Shown here: positions 24,718 through 34,288 of the stretch, piece after piece
Numbering within the stretch: position 1 is the first letter of the stretch
How the letters are laid out: each line of letters starts with the position of its first letter
NCBI GenBank assembly: GCA_965278995.1
Contig: OZ257136.1
Location: 3,844,001-3,908,000 of the forward strand
Source: JADJYF01 sp965278995
Lineage (GTDB): Bacteria; Pseudomonadota; Gammaproteobacteria; Ga0077536
Length of the DNA stretch: 64,000 nucleotides
Direction: 5' to 3'
The notes under the pieces: model-generated
The model's database searches: none
Told to the model about the DNA's origin: nothing
What the model saw: only the letters and a program-made list of their open reading frames with translations
Translations under genes and position numbers: made by a program

Positions 24718-25278
24718 TCAGGCGTGGCCGACTTCGCGGGACAGCGATTTGAGATTGACGCCGATGAGGTCCGCAGCACGCTGCCATCGCTCTGCGACTG
24801 GCGTCGCGAACACGATGTCGAGATCGGCCGGGCCGCTCAGCCACGCGTTCTGAGCGATTTCCTGTTCGAGCTGCCCGGCACCCCAACCGGCATAACCCAG
24901 CGCGACCAGCGAATCGCGCGGTCCGTTACCCTGCGACATCGCTTCGAGGATGTCGCGCGAGGTCGAGACCGCGACGTCGGTCGTGACAGCAATCGTCGAG
25001 TTCCATTCGCGCGCCGGACGATGAATGACGAAACCGCGATCCGTGTGGACCGGCCCGCCATGGTAGACCGGGCGAGCCGCAATCGCGCGGTCTTCGCTGA
25101 CGAGGTCCATCTGCTCGAATACCGCGCCCAGCTCGAGTTCGAGCGGGCGATTGATCACGATACCCATCGCGCCGTCTTCGCTATGCGCGCAGATGTACGT
25201 CACCGTACGCACAAAATTGGGGTCGGCAAGCGCCGGCATCGCGATCAGAAAATGATTGGTCAGGTCAAACGCGGTCAT
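24718..25278 (-). CDS. yqgE: YqgE/AlgH family protein
   Basis: 186 residues of the YqgE (DUF179) fold, with LTNHFLIAMPAL at the N-terminus, EDGAMGIVINRPL and the LGYAGWGAGQLEQEI core. The function is not well defined; in Pseudomonas it is AlgH and affects alginate. The neighbours ruvX and tonB reproduce the Pseudomonas gene order. Ends 33 bases before the ruvX start. Confidence 0.92.
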   Translation of the reverse strand: MTAFDLTNHFLIAMPALADPNFVRTVTYICAHSEDGAMGIVINRPLELELGAVFEQMDLVSEDRAIAARPVYHGGPVHTDRGFVIHRPAREWNSTIAVTTDVAVSTSRDILEAMSQGNGPRDSLVALGYAGWGAGQLEQEIAQNAWLSGPADLDIVFATPVAERWQRAADLIGVNLKSLSREVGHA

Positions 25279-25343
25279 GGCACTGGCACCTCTTGGCTAG
25301 TATTCCTGCACCGCGCCGCCCGCACAAGTCAGCACAACGTCAA

Positions 25344-26378
25344 CTAACGTGACGAGAATTGATCCGTATCCAGGAATTTCCAGGTACGCGTGATGTGCAG
25401 GACGTCGACTTCACGACGGACGTCATCGGGAAACGGCGCATAAGGCGCTGCCAGTTCGACAATCCGCACAGCCGCATCGTCGAGCACTTCGTGGCCGGAT
25501 GAACGGCGCACGGTGATTTCGACGACCGAGCCGTCGGGGTTTAGTGCAACGTCGAGCAGCAGCGCACCCGTGAGTTCGCGCTCGCGTGCTTCGTCGGGAT
25601 AATTGATGTTACCGATACGTTCGACTTTGGCCCGCCACGCTTCCATATAAGCGGCATAGCGGTATTCGCGGGTATTCGCCGAAATATATTTCTGCCGCGG
25701 ACGATGTGCGCGTGAATCGAGGCGCTGCTGGAGTTCAGCATTGACACTGGCGAGCGCAAACGACCGCGTCAACAGCTGGGCGGCTGACGGCAGCGGAATG
25801 CTGTCGACGGGAGGAGCTGGAATCGTGCTGTCGGCAACGTCGGCCGGCACCGGGCTGGCCGCGGTCGGCGCTTCGCGACGTTCTTCGGCAGCGGCTTCGG
25901 TCGCCGTCTCGGTTTTCCGCGTTACGCGCGACAGAACTGGCGTCAACGCGTCGACTGGCGGCGCCGGTATCGCTGTGGGGCTGGGCGGTGCTGGCAGAGC
26001 GAGTTCCGCAGCCGGCGCCGCACGGGCAGCGACGGGCGGCGGCGGGGTGGCGGCAATGGCAGCGACAGGTGACGGCAATGGCGCTCGCAGTGGCGCCGAC
26101 GGCGGCGTGTCGCTCTCACTCTCGCCACCGCCTTCGAGATTCGCCTGCGCCAGCATGTCGGCATCTTTCGGCGCTGCTGCCGACTGCTCCGAAACAAGCA
26201 GGATATCCATTGTCTCGATGCCGGCATCGGGGCGTGGGGTCGGTGAAAAACTGACGCCTAGCACGACCATCGCGTGCACGATAATGGCGAGACAGATGGT
26301 CAGCGCGAGGCGGTCGTCAGCACTGGCAGTGCCGCGAGGGCGCAGGCGGAGAACGTTTGCGCTCATAGTGGCGGACAT
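25344..26378 (-). CDS. tonB: Energy transducer TonB (long spacer)
   Basis: 344 residues from the ATG at 26376-26378; an alternative ATG is at 26364-26366. A single N-terminal anchor (LALTICLAIIVHAMVVLGVSF) is followed by a long Pro/Ala-rich spacer of about 130 residues and a C-terminal TonB domain (VERIGNINYPDEARERELTG, then TRTWKFLD). This is the second TonB of the window; it belongs to the gshB-yqgE-ruvX-pyr cluster where Pseudomonas has TonB3. No ExbB/ExbD gene is nearby, so it must share a motor with another system. Confidence 0.88.
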   Translation of the reverse strand: MSATMSANVLRLRPRGTASADDRLALTICLAIIVHAMVVLGVSFSPTPRPDAGIETMDILLVSEQSAAAPKDADMLAQANLEGGGESESDTPPSAPLRAPLPSPVAAIAATPPPPVAARAAPAAELALPAPPSPTAIPAPPVDALTPVLSRVTRKTETATEAAAEERREAPTAASPVPADVADSTIPAPPVDSIPLPSAAQLLTRSFALASVNAELQQRLDSRAHRPRQKYISANTREYRYAAYMEAWRAKVERIGNINYPDEARERELTGALLLDVALNPDGSVVEITVRRSSGHEVLDDAAVRIVELAAPYAPFPDDVRREVDVLHITRTWKFLDTDQFSSR

Positions 26379-26397
26379 TGACGGTGCCACCGGATCC

Positions 26398-27351
26398 TTA
26401 AAGCCGGGCCTCGATGGCATCGATCAACAGGGCTCCGATATCGATATCGTATTGCGCCTCGATTTCGCGCGCGCAGGTCGGGCTGGTCACGTTGATCTCG
26501 GTCAGGCGGTCGCCGATGACATCAAGGCCGACAAAAAGCAGACCGCGCCGCTTGAGTTCCGGCGCGACGCGCGCGCAGATCGCGAGGTCACTCGCCGTCA
26601 GCAGCTGAGCAACGCCGCGTCCGCCGGCGGCCAGGTTGCCGCGCAATTCACCGGCGGCCGGTATGCGCGCCAGGGCATAAGGCAACGGCTCACCGTCGAC
26701 AATCAGGATGCGCTTGTCACCCTGCAGGATCTCCGGCAGATAGCGCTGGGCCATGCAATAACGCTGTTCAAGTGCTGTCATGGTCTCAAAGATCACACTG
26801 GCGTTGCTGTCGTCACTGCGTACACGGAATACCGACGCACCGCCCATACCATCCAGCGGTTTGACGACGATATCGCCATGCTCGACGAGAAACGCGCGCA
26901 GATCGGCAATTCCGCGCGCGACCAGGGTCGGCGGGCAGACATCGGCGAACCAGGCGGTAAACAGCTTCTCGTTGGCATCGCGGATCGCGCGCGGGTCATT
27001 CACCACCAGCGTGCCCTCGGCCTGCGCTCGTTCGAGAAGGTAGGTCGCAAAGACGAATTCCATATCAAACGGCGGGTCTTTGCGCATCAGCACACAATCG
27101 AGCCCGGTCAGCGGCTGCGGGGTGGTATCGACCGGTCCAGTAAAATCGAACCAGTGCTCTAGGCTGTTGTGAACCACCAGCGGACGCCAGTGTGCGGCGA
27201 CCTGGCCATCGCGCAGGATCAGATCGCGGAGTTCCATGTAATACAGCTCGAAGCCGCGCGCGGCCGCCGCAAGCAGCAGCGCGAGCGTGGTGTCCTTCTT
27301 GGGGTTGATCCGGGCTATCGGATCCATGATCACGCCAAGGCGACGGCTCAT
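26398..27351 (-). CDS. gshB: Glutathione synthetase
   Basis: 317 residues from the ATG at 27349-27351 (MSRRLGVIMDPIARINPKKD), the conserved start of GshB; the frame extends upstream without support. ATP-grasp motifs are visible: RKDPPFDMEFVFATY, VVKPLDGMGGASVFRV and EINVTSPTCAREIE. It joins gamma-glutamylcysteine and glycine. The tonB gene follows 19 bases downstream. Divergent from hemC across about 290 bases. Confidence 0.95.
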   Translation of the reverse strand: MSRRLGVIMDPIARINPKKDTTLALLLAAAARGFELYYMELRDLILRDGQVAAHWRPLVVHNSLEHWFDFTGPVDTTPQPLTGLDCVLMRKDPPFDMEFVFATYLLERAQAEGTLVVNDPRAIRDANEKLFTAWFADVCPPTLVARGIADLRAFLVEHGDIVVKPLDGMGGASVFRVRSDDSNASVIFETMTALEQRYCMAQRYLPEILQGDKRILIVDGEPLPYALARIPAAGELRGNLAAGGRGVAQLLTASDLAICARVAPELKRRGLLFVGLDVIGDRLTEINVTSPTCAREIEAQYDIDIGALLIDAIEARL

Positions 27352-27421
27352 CGGGCTGGCGTTGCGGAGACAGGCTTGGTCATGGGCCGACACCTTACCA
27401 TAAGAAAACTTTGCAGCCTGC

Positions 27422-27449
27422 TTGTTAAATCAAGCACAAAGGGTAGATT
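27422..27449 (+). promoter_or_regulatory. Candidate sigma-70 promoter for hemC operon
   Basis: TTGTTA at 27422-27427 and TAGATT at 27444-27449 with a 16-base spacer. The spacing is acceptable and both hexamers are recognisable but imperfect. A hairpin GCTTG-TTAAAT-CAAGC overlaps the -35 region. Transcripts would have a leader of nearly 190 bases before hemC, which includes the short frame at 27516-27647. Confidence 0.3.
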
Positions 27450-27515
27450 AGCAAGCGGTAATGCAGGCTCGAAACATCGCTCGAGCCGGTAGTGGTTTCG
27501 CCTGAGTCCGGGCTC

Positions 27516-27647
27516 TTGCTAGCATTGCCCCCCGATACCATCCCGCTGGACAAACCCGTGACCATCGATGCCCCCCGTGCCGAGCTCTTGATCGCCGCCG
27601 ACACGCGCGGCTGGCTGCCCCTGTCGAAAGGCGCGCTGTCACGATGA
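27516..27647 (+). CDS. Possible short ORF overlapping the hemC start
   Basis: A short plus-strand frame whose stop codon (27645-27647) overlaps the hemC ATG as ATGA. It has no ATG; a TTG at 27516, a GTG at 27558 or a GTG at 27492 could start it. The last 29 codons (VTIDAPRAELLIAADTR and on) are rich in G/C at third positions, as in coding DNA here. It could be a leader peptide for hemC, a real small protein, or the 3' end of a decayed gene (in Pseudomonas algR precedes hemC). No family recognised. Confidence 0.25.
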   Translation: MLALPPDTIPLDKPVTIDAPRAELLIAADTRGWLPLSKGALSR

Positions 27648-28576
27648 GCACGCCGCAGGTGTTGCGCGTTGCGACCCGTGCCAGCGAACTTGCCCTGTGG
27701 CAGAGCCGGCATGTGGCCGCGCTGCTCGAGGCGGGTAATCCCGGGCTCACCGTCGAGCTCATTTCGATCACGACTGCAGGCGATCGCATCCTCGATCGAC
27801 CGCTGGCCAAGATTGGTGGCAAAGGTCTGTTCATCAAAGAACTCGAATACGCGCTGGCTGATGGTCACGCTGACATCGCTGTGCATTCGATGAAAGATGT
27901 GCCGGCCGAACTGCCGCCCGAGCTGCACATTGCGGCGATCCTGACGCGCGAAGATCCGTCGGATGTGCTGGTCAGCGCGGCCGGCAACACGCTCGTTGGT
28001 CTTGCGCCGGGCAGCAGAGTCGGCACCTCGAGCTTGCGCCGACGCAGCCAGCTCACGCGCCTGCGCCCCGATCTCGATATCAGCGACCTGCGCGGTAACG
28101 TCCCGACGCGGCTGCGCCGATTGAGCGATGGTCATTTCGACGCGATCGTCTTGGCTTGTGCGGGCCTGGTGCGCCTCGGGCTGTTCAATCCGGGCTGTTA
28201 TCGTATTGGTATAGCCGACATGCTCCCAGCCGTCGGCCAGGGCGCTATCGGCATCGAATGCCGGCGCGGCGACGACGCCATCGAGGCGCTGATTGCGCCA
28301 CTGAACGATGCAACGACCAGCATTTGCGTGCGAGCCGAACGCGCCATGAACGCGCGGCTCGGTGGCAGTTGCGAGGTACCGATAGCGGGTCACGCCGAAC
28401 TTAACGCCGGACAGCTGACCTTGACGGGCCTCGTCGCTGCGGTCGACGGCAGCGAAATGGTCCGGCAAACTGCCAGCGGACCAGCCGACGAGGCTGAACG
28501 TATCGGGACGGAACTCGGTCAGGCGATGCTCGACGCCGGTGCCCTGCGCATCCTGCGCAGCCTCGTGAGTCTGTGA
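27644..28576 (+). CDS. hemC: Hydroxymethylbilane synthase (porphobilinogen deaminase)
   Basis: 310 residues. N-terminal VATRASELALWQSRHV, IGGKGLFIKELEYAL, the Arg-rich GTSSLRRRSQL and the cofactor-attachment loop LGGSCEVPI, where Cys binds the dipyrromethane cofactor. It polymerises four porphobilinogens to hydroxymethylbilane in tetrapyrrole synthesis. First gene of a hemC-hemD-hemX-hemY run; hemD follows after 14 bases. Confidence 0.97.
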   Translation: MSTPQVLRVATRASELALWQSRHVAALLEAGNPGLTVELISITTAGDRILDRPLAKIGGKGLFIKELEYALADGHADIAVHSMKDVPAELPPELHIAAILTREDPSDVLVSAAGNTLVGLAPGSRVGTSSLRRRSQLTRLRPDLDISDLRGNVPTRLRRLSDGHFDAIVLACAGLVRLGLFNPGCYRIGIADMLPAVGQGAIGIECRRGDDAIEALIAPLNDATTSICVRAERAMNARLGGSCEVPIAGHAELNAGQLTLTGLVAAVDGSEMVRQTASGPADEAERIGTELGQAMLDAGALRILRSLVSL

Positions 28577-28590
28577 ACAAGTAATCTTGA

Positions 28591-29373
28591 ATGCAATCAC
28601 TCGACGGAATCTCGGTACTCGTCACGCGGCCGGCGGAACAGGCCGAGAGTCTGGCGCAGACGATCGAGGCGTCCGGCGGACTCGCCATCCGGGCGCCGAT
28701 GATCGTCATAGCCGGACTCGATGACGGCGCGGCAGCGCACGCCATCGCTGGCGCAGTGAATGGTTTTGATATCGCCATTTTTGTCAGCCGCAATGCCGCC
28801 GATTTCGGTCTCGCGATGGTGCACGCACAGAAGCAGAATCTGGACGGCACTGCCGTATTTGCTGTTGGTCTCGGGACCGCGGCGCGGCTGGCGACACTCG
28901 GCATCAAGAATGTACAGGCACCCAGCAGCGAATTCAGTTCCGAAGGGTTGTTGCGACTCGACGGTCTCTCCGATCACCGTATCAAAGACAAGCGCGTCGT
29001 CATCTTTCGTGGCATCGGCGGGCGCGAGCATCTGGCGAAAACGCTAGCCAGGCGCGGTGCCGAGGTTGTTTATCTGGAATGTTACGAACGCCGCAAGCCG
29101 GACATCGCACTGGCCGTCACGTTGAAGAAGTCCGCGATCAAAGTGCCCGACATCGGACTTGCGACGAGTATGGAAGTGTTGGAAAACCTGGTCGAGAAAA
29201 TCGAAACCGAGAATCTCGATCGGCTGTTCGATATGCAGATGCTGGTGGTCGGCTCTCGGGTCGGCCAGGAAGTCGAGTCGCTCGGCTTCACGCATCGTCC
29301 ACTGGTCGTCGAAAATCCCTCGGACGAAAGCATCCTGAAACGCCTTGGAAAATGGGCTAACGACGACACATGA
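28591..29373 (+). CDS. hemD: Uroporphyrinogen-III synthase
   Basis: 260 residues with the typical weakly conserved two-domain HemD fold: ISVLVTRPAEQAESLA at the start, FVSRNAADF, GLGTAARLATLGI, FRGIGGREHLAKTLARRGAEV and YERRKPD. It closes hydroxymethylbilane with inversion of ring D. Position directly behind hemC confirms the assignment. The ATG has no strong ribosome binding site. Confidence 0.92.
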   Translation: MQSLDGISVLVTRPAEQAESLAQTIEASGGLAIRAPMIVIAGLDDGAAAHAIAGAVNGFDIAIFVSRNAADFGLAMVHAQKQNLDGTAVFAVGLGTAARLATLGIKNVQAPSSEFSSEGLLRLDGLSDHRIKDKRVVIFRGIGGREHLAKTLARRGAEVVYLECYERRKPDIALAVTLKKSAIKVPDIGLATSMEVLENLVEKIETENLDRLFDMQMLVVGSRVGQEVESLGFTHRPLVVENPSDESILKRLGKWANDDT

Positions 29374-29415
29374 ACCCATTCCGAAATCAGGGGCCATGAG
29401 CCATGAACAAACGTC

Positions 29416-30540
29416 ATGAGCAAGAGCGATAACGCGCTGGCGGTCGATAGCGCCGCAGGTGCCCCCGCCCGGAGCGCGCCGCGATCGTCCTCTCGGATGC
29501 TGTTAGCGCTGGTCGTACTGCTGGTGGCCGTAACCTGTGCCGGTTACTACACCTATGCTCGCCTGCTTGCACCGCGCCTGGCGGCGCTCGAAACCCGACT
29601 CGACGACGTTGACCGTACCGAGGCCAGCCGACAGGCTGCGTTGGCGACCATTGCGGCGGAAACGACTGCCGCGACCACTGCCATTCGCAGCGAGCTGGCC
29701 AGCCAACTGCAGGTGCTGGAAGAGCGCCAACAGAGCGCCGAAACGACGCTCGAGGCGCTCTCCGGGCAGACCCAGGAAACTGAGCTCGACTGGGTCCTGG
29801 CCGAAACGGAATATCTGATCCTGGCCGCCACGCAACGTCTCGCGCTGGAACGCGATGTCAGCACGGCACTGGCCGCACTTCGCGCAGCCGACAATCGTTT
29901 ACGCCTGGCCGAGCATCCCGCGTTCATCGCCGTCCGCGAACAGCTGGCACATGATATCGGTGCGCTGGACGGCATCGAGCGGCCGGACCTGGAAGGCCTA
30001 GCGCTCTATCTCGCCGAAGCACTTGGTCGAATCGATGCGTTGCCGACCAAACCGATAGCGGACGTCAGCCTGTCGTTCGCACAGACGGAAGAACAGCCGC
30101 TGGTGGCGGACAACTGGCGCGGTGTACTCGGCGCGCTGTGGCGCGATCTGGTCAGTCTGGTCGATGTCAAAGACAGCGAGCTGCCCGACGATGTGTTGTT
30201 CGATCCGAAACTGCGCTATTTTCTGCAGCAGAACCTGAAGCTCGAATTGTCCAGCGCCCGGCTGGCCGTTTTAACCCGCGACAGCGCGAATCTGCGGGCT
30301 TCGTTATCGCTGGTCGACCACCAGCTCGAGCAGTATTACGACAGCGCAGATGCCGGTGTCGCCGCGCTGCGCGGGTGGCTGGCCGAGCATCGAGATACTG
30401 AACTCGACCCAGCCGTGCCGGCGATAGCCGCGAGTCTCGATGCCGTTCGTGCCGCACGCGCAAGTCTGCACGCAGTGGCTGACCCCAGCCCCGAAGACAG
30501 CAACAACAGCAGCAACACTCCGCACGACGGGCAACCCTGA
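29416..30540 (+). CDS. hemX: HemX-like membrane protein
   Basis: 374 residues. A cytoplasmic N-terminus is followed by one transmembrane helix (MLLALVVLLVAVTCAGYYTY), a coiled coil of about 80 residues and an alpha-helical HemX domain (TELDWVLAETEYLILAATQ). HemX is often misnamed uroporphyrinogen methyltransferase; this protein has no methyltransferase domain. It forms a probable inner-membrane complex with HemY. The hemY start lies one base past its stop. Confidence 0.9.
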   Translation: MSKSDNALAVDSAAGAPARSAPRSSSRMLLALVVLLVAVTCAGYYTYARLLAPRLAALETRLDDVDRTEASRQAALATIAAETTAATTAIRSELASQLQVLEERQQSAETTLEALSGQTQETELDWVLAETEYLILAATQRLALERDVSTALAALRAADNRLRLAEHPAFIAVREQLAHDIGALDGIERPDLEGLALYLAEALGRIDALPTKPIADVSLSFAQTEEQPLVADNWRGVLGALWRDLVSLVDVKDSELPDDVLFDPKLRYFLQQNLKLELSSARLAVLTRDSANLRASLSLVDHQLEQYYDSADAGVAALRGWLAEHRDTELDPAVPAIAASLDAVRAARASLHAVADPSPEDSNNSSNTPHDGQP

Positions 30541-30541
30541 C

Positions 30542-31747
30542 GTGCGTCTGCTGGTCATCACTCTGCTGGCTTTGACGGTGGCAGTTGTCGTCGGCCATTT
30601 CGTCGCGGCCGATCCCGGGTTCATCGTCATTGGTTACGGCGGCAAAGTGCTGCGCACCACGTTTGTGTTCTTCGTTCTGCTGCTGGCGGCGTCGCTGGCT
30701 GTGTTGTATGTCGCGGTCCGTATGCTGGCCAACGTGTTCGGCCTGCGGCAGCGCTGGCGCCGATGGTCGGAAGATTACCGGCGGCGGCGCGCGCATCGTA
30801 CGCTGACCAGCGGTTTGCTGGCTCTCGCCGAAGGCGAATTTACGCGCGCCGAACGCCTGTTCAATCGTGGTGCCGACACCGACGCCCAGCCGGAAGCACA
30901 TTATCTCGCTGCCGCCGAGGCGGCACAGGCACTGAATGCACCCGAGCGGCGCGACAACTACCTGCGCCTGGCCCAGGACCTGCACCCGGATGCCGCCGCG
31001 GCACTCGATATCAAGCGAGCAGTCTGGCAGCTTGAAACCGGGCAGCACGCTGAGGCCACGCCATTAGTCGAGCGGCTTGCGCGCGAGCAAAGCTCGAATT
31101 CACAAGTTCTCAAACTTCGCCTGCAGCTGGCCCGTCACCACGACGACCCGATAGTCGTGCTCGATCTATTACCGGCCCTTCGACGTGGCAATGTACTCAG
31201 TGCAGATGAAGCCAACGAACTCGAACGAACGTCGGCGGTGGCACTGCTCGATAAACTGCATGGCGAGGCCGGCGAACTGAAACGACACTGGGGCGCGTTG
31301 TCCAAGACCGTCAAGTCGGAACCAACGGTACTCGCGGCGTATATCCGCGCGCTCATTGCACTGGCCGAGCACGACGAGGCCGAAACGCTCCTGCGCAAAC
31401 GACTCGACCGCGACTGGGACAGCCAGCTCGCCGCACTTTATGGTGATGTATTGACCGAACCACCGGCGCGGCAACTCCGGCGACTGGAAGCATGGAGCGT
31501 GACACACGGCAACGACCCCGGTGTGCGTCTGGCGCGCGCGCGCGTGGCCCTGCGCGCCGGTTTGTGGGGGCAGGCGCGCGGCCAGCTCGAAGCTTTGCTG
31601 TTAGCAGCTCCGTCGCCGTTGCTCTATCGCCTGCTGGCCGAAGTCGCCGATGGCGTCGGTGACGCGAGCACTGCGGCCGAACATCGACGCCGCGGTCTCG
31701 GGCTCGCTACCGGTCTCGCGCTTACCACCGACGACAACAGCCTTTAA
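30542..31747 (+). CDS. hemY: HemY-like TPR membrane protein
   Basis: 401 residues from a GTG at 30542. Two N-terminal transmembrane segments (LLVITLLALTVAVVVGHFVA and TFVFFVLLLAASLAVLYVAV) precede a tetratricopeptide-repeat region of about 300 residues. This is the proteobacterial HemY of the hemCDXY operon, not protoporphyrinogen oxidase, and it is thought to help organise haem synthesis at the membrane. The gene ends ten bases before the end of the convergent ParA-like gene. Confidence 0.9.
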   Translation: MRLLVITLLALTVAVVVGHFVAADPGFIVIGYGGKVLRTTFVFFVLLLAASLAVLYVAVRMLANVFGLRQRWRRWSEDYRRRRAHRTLTSGLLALAEGEFTRAERLFNRGADTDAQPEAHYLAAAEAAQALNAPERRDNYLRLAQDLHPDAAAALDIKRAVWQLETGQHAEATPLVERLAREQSSNSQVLKLRLQLARHHDDPIVVLDLLPALRRGNVLSADEANELERTSAVALLDKLHGEAGELKRHWGALSKTVKSEPTVLAAYIRALIALAEHDEAETLLRKRLDRDWDSQLAALYGDVLTEPPARQLRRLEAWSVTHGNDPGVRLARARVALRAGLWGQARGQLEALLLAAPSPLLYRLLAEVADGVGDASTAAEHRRRGLGLATGLALTTDDNSL

Positions 31748-31756
31748 AAAAACGTG

Positions 31757-32416
31757 CTACTCCCCCGGCAGACTGCGAGGACTGGCCAGCCACCGCAGCA
31801 ACGGTGACCAGTACTCGCGATCGGCTGCCGTGGCGAGCGGCGCAAACTCGAAGATTGACAGCCCTTTCTCGGCCGCTTTGAGATAGTTCGCGCTTTGCCG
31901 CAACAAGGTCAGGAAGGGGAACCGACGACCCGACGGCAGTTTGATGTCGTAGAGAAAATCTTCGAGTTCGTCGGCCGTGCGCGCGCCCTCGCGCACTCGG
32001 CTGGCAACGGTCGCAATCTTGACGTCGTTCTGCACCAGCGTCCGCACTTCACGCAACTCGCCGAAAAAACGTTGCGCAGCGCGAATGTCGACGGGCGACG
32101 GCACGACCGGCACGATCACGGTCTGCGCACGGCGCAGCAGGCTGACGAGTTGCTCGTCGTGAGTGCGCGAGGGGGCGTCGATGATCACAACTTCGGTGCT
32201 GCGCGGCACGCGCAATCCATTCTGAACGGCATCGACTGCGGTGATCTTCGGCGCGCTGGCGGCACGCTGCCGCAGCCAGTCGATACTGCTGCCTTGCGGA
32301 TCGAAGTCGGCAAGCGCGACTTTGGCCCCTTCGGCCGCATAGTAGCCGGCCAGATTCGTCGCAATGGTGGTCTTGCCGCTGCCGCCTTTGGCGTTCAGCA
32401 CCAGAATTGAGCGCAT
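31757..32416 (-). CDS. ParA/MinD-family ATPase
   Basis: 219 residues with a deviant Walker A motif KGGSGKTTIATNLAG at the N-terminus, LADFDPQGSSIDWL and VIIDAPSRTHDEQL as Walker A'/B motifs. The length fits small orphan ParA-like ATPases used for positioning of protein cargo. There is no ParB gene or parS-like repeat nearby, so it is an orphan. It converges with hemY and is divergent from msbA by 90 bases. Confidence 0.85.
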   Translation of the reverse strand: MRSILVLNAKGGSGKTTIATNLAGYYAAEGAKVALADFDPQGSSIDWLRQRAASAPKITAVDAVQNGLRVPRSTEVVIIDAPSRTHDEQLVSLLRRAQTVIVPVVPSPVDIRAAQRFFGELREVRTLVQNDVKIATVASRVREGARTADELEDFLYDIKLPSGRRFPFLTLLRQSANYLKAAEKGLSIFEFAPLATAADREYWSPLLRWLASPRSLPGE

Positions 32417-32506
32417 CCCTCATCTCCCGCATGACAGTCGCGACTAGTATACCGGGGCGCAGGGTTCCGGCGTGCAAATCCCGGGGTCGGCGGGCATAGT
32501 AGGCCG

Positions 32507-34288
32507 ATGCCTTTGTTCGCTCTCAATCCGGCCGGCACCTACCCGCGCCTGCTCGGTTTCGTCCGCCCGCACGCGCGCCAGTTCACGCTCGCCATCGCCG
32601 CCATGCTCGGCCTGGCCGGCACCGAATGGATGCTGCCGGCACTGCTGAAACCGCTCATCGACGAAGATTTCGCAGCCATCTCACGTCCCGGCTTCTGGAT
32701 CACACCGGGCCTGCTGGTCGCGCTGTTCGTCCTGCGCGGCGCATTGAGCTATGTCGGTACGGTCGCGCTGGCCTGGGTTGCGCAACGGACCGTTGCTGAT
32801 CTTCGCGCTGCGATGTTTGCCAACCTCATCCGCCTGCCGGCCGCATTTTTCGATGCCCGTGGCAGCGGCGAACTCATTTCGCGTTTTACGTTCGACGTGA
32901 CCCAGGTCTCGCAGGCTGCGACCAATGTGGTCACCGTGATAATCAAGGATTCGGCGGTCATTCTCGTGTTGTTCGGCTATTTGTTCTATCTGAACTGGCG
33001 ACTCGCGCTGCTGTTGGGGCTGATCGCCCCGCCGATTGCATGGATAGTGCGCCGCACCTCACGACGCATGCGCGAGATGAGCCGTCGTCTGCAGACCTCC
33101 ATGGGCGAGATCAACGCGGTGGCCGAGGAAGCCGTGCGCGGTCATCGCGAGATCAAGGTCTTCGACGGCTATGCCACGGAAACCGCGCGCTTTGACAGCG
33201 CCATCAACAACACGCGCAAATTCCACATGAAAGTGGTGCGGACGAGCGCAATGATCGTGCCGTTGATCCAGTTCTGCGTCGCTTGCGGCATCGCCGTGAT
33301 GATCATCATTGCGCTTAGAGAGGCGCATGCCGGAATCATCACGCGCGGCGATTTCGTCGCCTTCGTGACGGCAACCGCCCTGCTGCTCGCGCCGACCAAG
33401 CGGCTGGCTGGCGCTAACGAGTTCCTGCAGCGCGGTCTGGCCGCCGCCGACGCCATTTTTGCCTTGACCGATGCTGCGCCGGAATCCGACGACGGTACGC
33501 AAATGCCGACAGTGCGCGGTGAACTGCGCTTCGAGCAGATCAGCGTCAATTACGGCGAGCGGCAAGCGCTGAATGGTGTCGACCTGACGATTGCGCCCGG
33601 CGAGTCGGTCGCGCTGGTCGGCCGTTCCGGCGGCGGCAAGACCACACTGGTCAATCTCGTGCCGCGCTTTTTTCATCCGTCCTGCGGTCGGGTGCTGCTC
33701 GACGGCGTACCGCTGGCCGACTTCCGCCTCGCTGCACTCCGTAGCCAGATAGCCTATGTCGGCCAGAACATCGTGCTGTTCAACGACACGCTCTATAACA
33801 ACATCGCATTCGGCGCGCTGCGCGATGCGCCGCGCGCCGATGTCGAGGCTGCCGCCGAAAGCGCCCAGGTGACCGAGTTTGCCGGCAGCCTGCCGGATGG
33901 ACTCGAAACGGTGATCGGTGACAACGGCGTGCGCCTGTCGGGTGGTCAGCGTCAGCGCGTAGCGCTGGCGCGCGCGCTGTTGAAACCGGCGGCGATACTC
34001 ATCCTCGACGAAGCGACTGCAGCGCTCGACAACGAAGCCGAGCGGCGCGTGCAGGAAGTGCTGTCTGCGGCCCGCGCCGGGCGAACGAGTCTCATCGTCG
34101 CGCATCGGCTGTCGACCGTGGAACAGGCCGACAGAATCGTCGTGCTCGACGGCGGACGAATCGTCGAAATCGGCCGCCACGCCGAACTCATCGCAGCCGG
34201 CGGTTATTACAGCCGGCTGTATGCCGCCGGCTTCGATGATGAACAGGCGGCGGACCTGTTACCGCGCAATGGTGTCGCGGCGATCTGA
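32507..34288 (+). CDS. msbA: Lipid A export ABC transporter MsbA
   Basis: 593 residues: six transmembrane helices in the first 300 residues, then an ABC ATPase with Walker A GRSGGGKTTLV, Q-loop, signature LSGGQRQRVALARALL, Walker B ILILDEATAALD and the switch His in IVAHRLSTVEQAD. It flips lipid A-core across the inner membrane. The lpxK gene that often follows is absent; an amidase gene follows 313 bases later instead. Start at the ATG at 32507 with only a weak ribosome binding site. Confidence 0.92.
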   Translation: MPLFALNPAGTYPRLLGFVRPHARQFTLAIAAMLGLAGTEWMLPALLKPLIDEDFAAISRPGFWITPGLLVALFVLRGALSYVGTVALAWVAQRTVADLRAAMFANLIRLPAAFFDARGSGELISRFTFDVTQVSQAATNVVTVIIKDSAVILVLFGYLFYLNWRLALLLGLIAPPIAWIVRRTSRRMREMSRRLQTSMGEINAVAEEAVRGHREIKVFDGYATETARFDSAINNTRKFHMKVVRTSAMIVPLIQFCVACGIAVMIIIALREAHAGIITRGDFVAFVTATALLLAPTKRLAGANEFLQRGLAAADAIFALTDAAPESDDGTQMPTVRGELRFEQISVNYGERQALNGVDLTIAPGESVALVGRSGGGKTTLVNLVPRFFHPSCGRVLLDGVPLADFRLAALRSQIAYVGQNIVLFNDTLYNNIAFGALRDAPRADVEAAAESAQVTEFAGSLPDGLETVIGDNGVRLSGGQRQRVALARALLKPAAILILDEATAALDNEAERRVQEVLSAARAGRTSLIVAHRLSTVEQADRIVVLDGGRIVEIGRHAELIAAGGYYSRLYAAGFDDEQAADLLPRNGVAAI

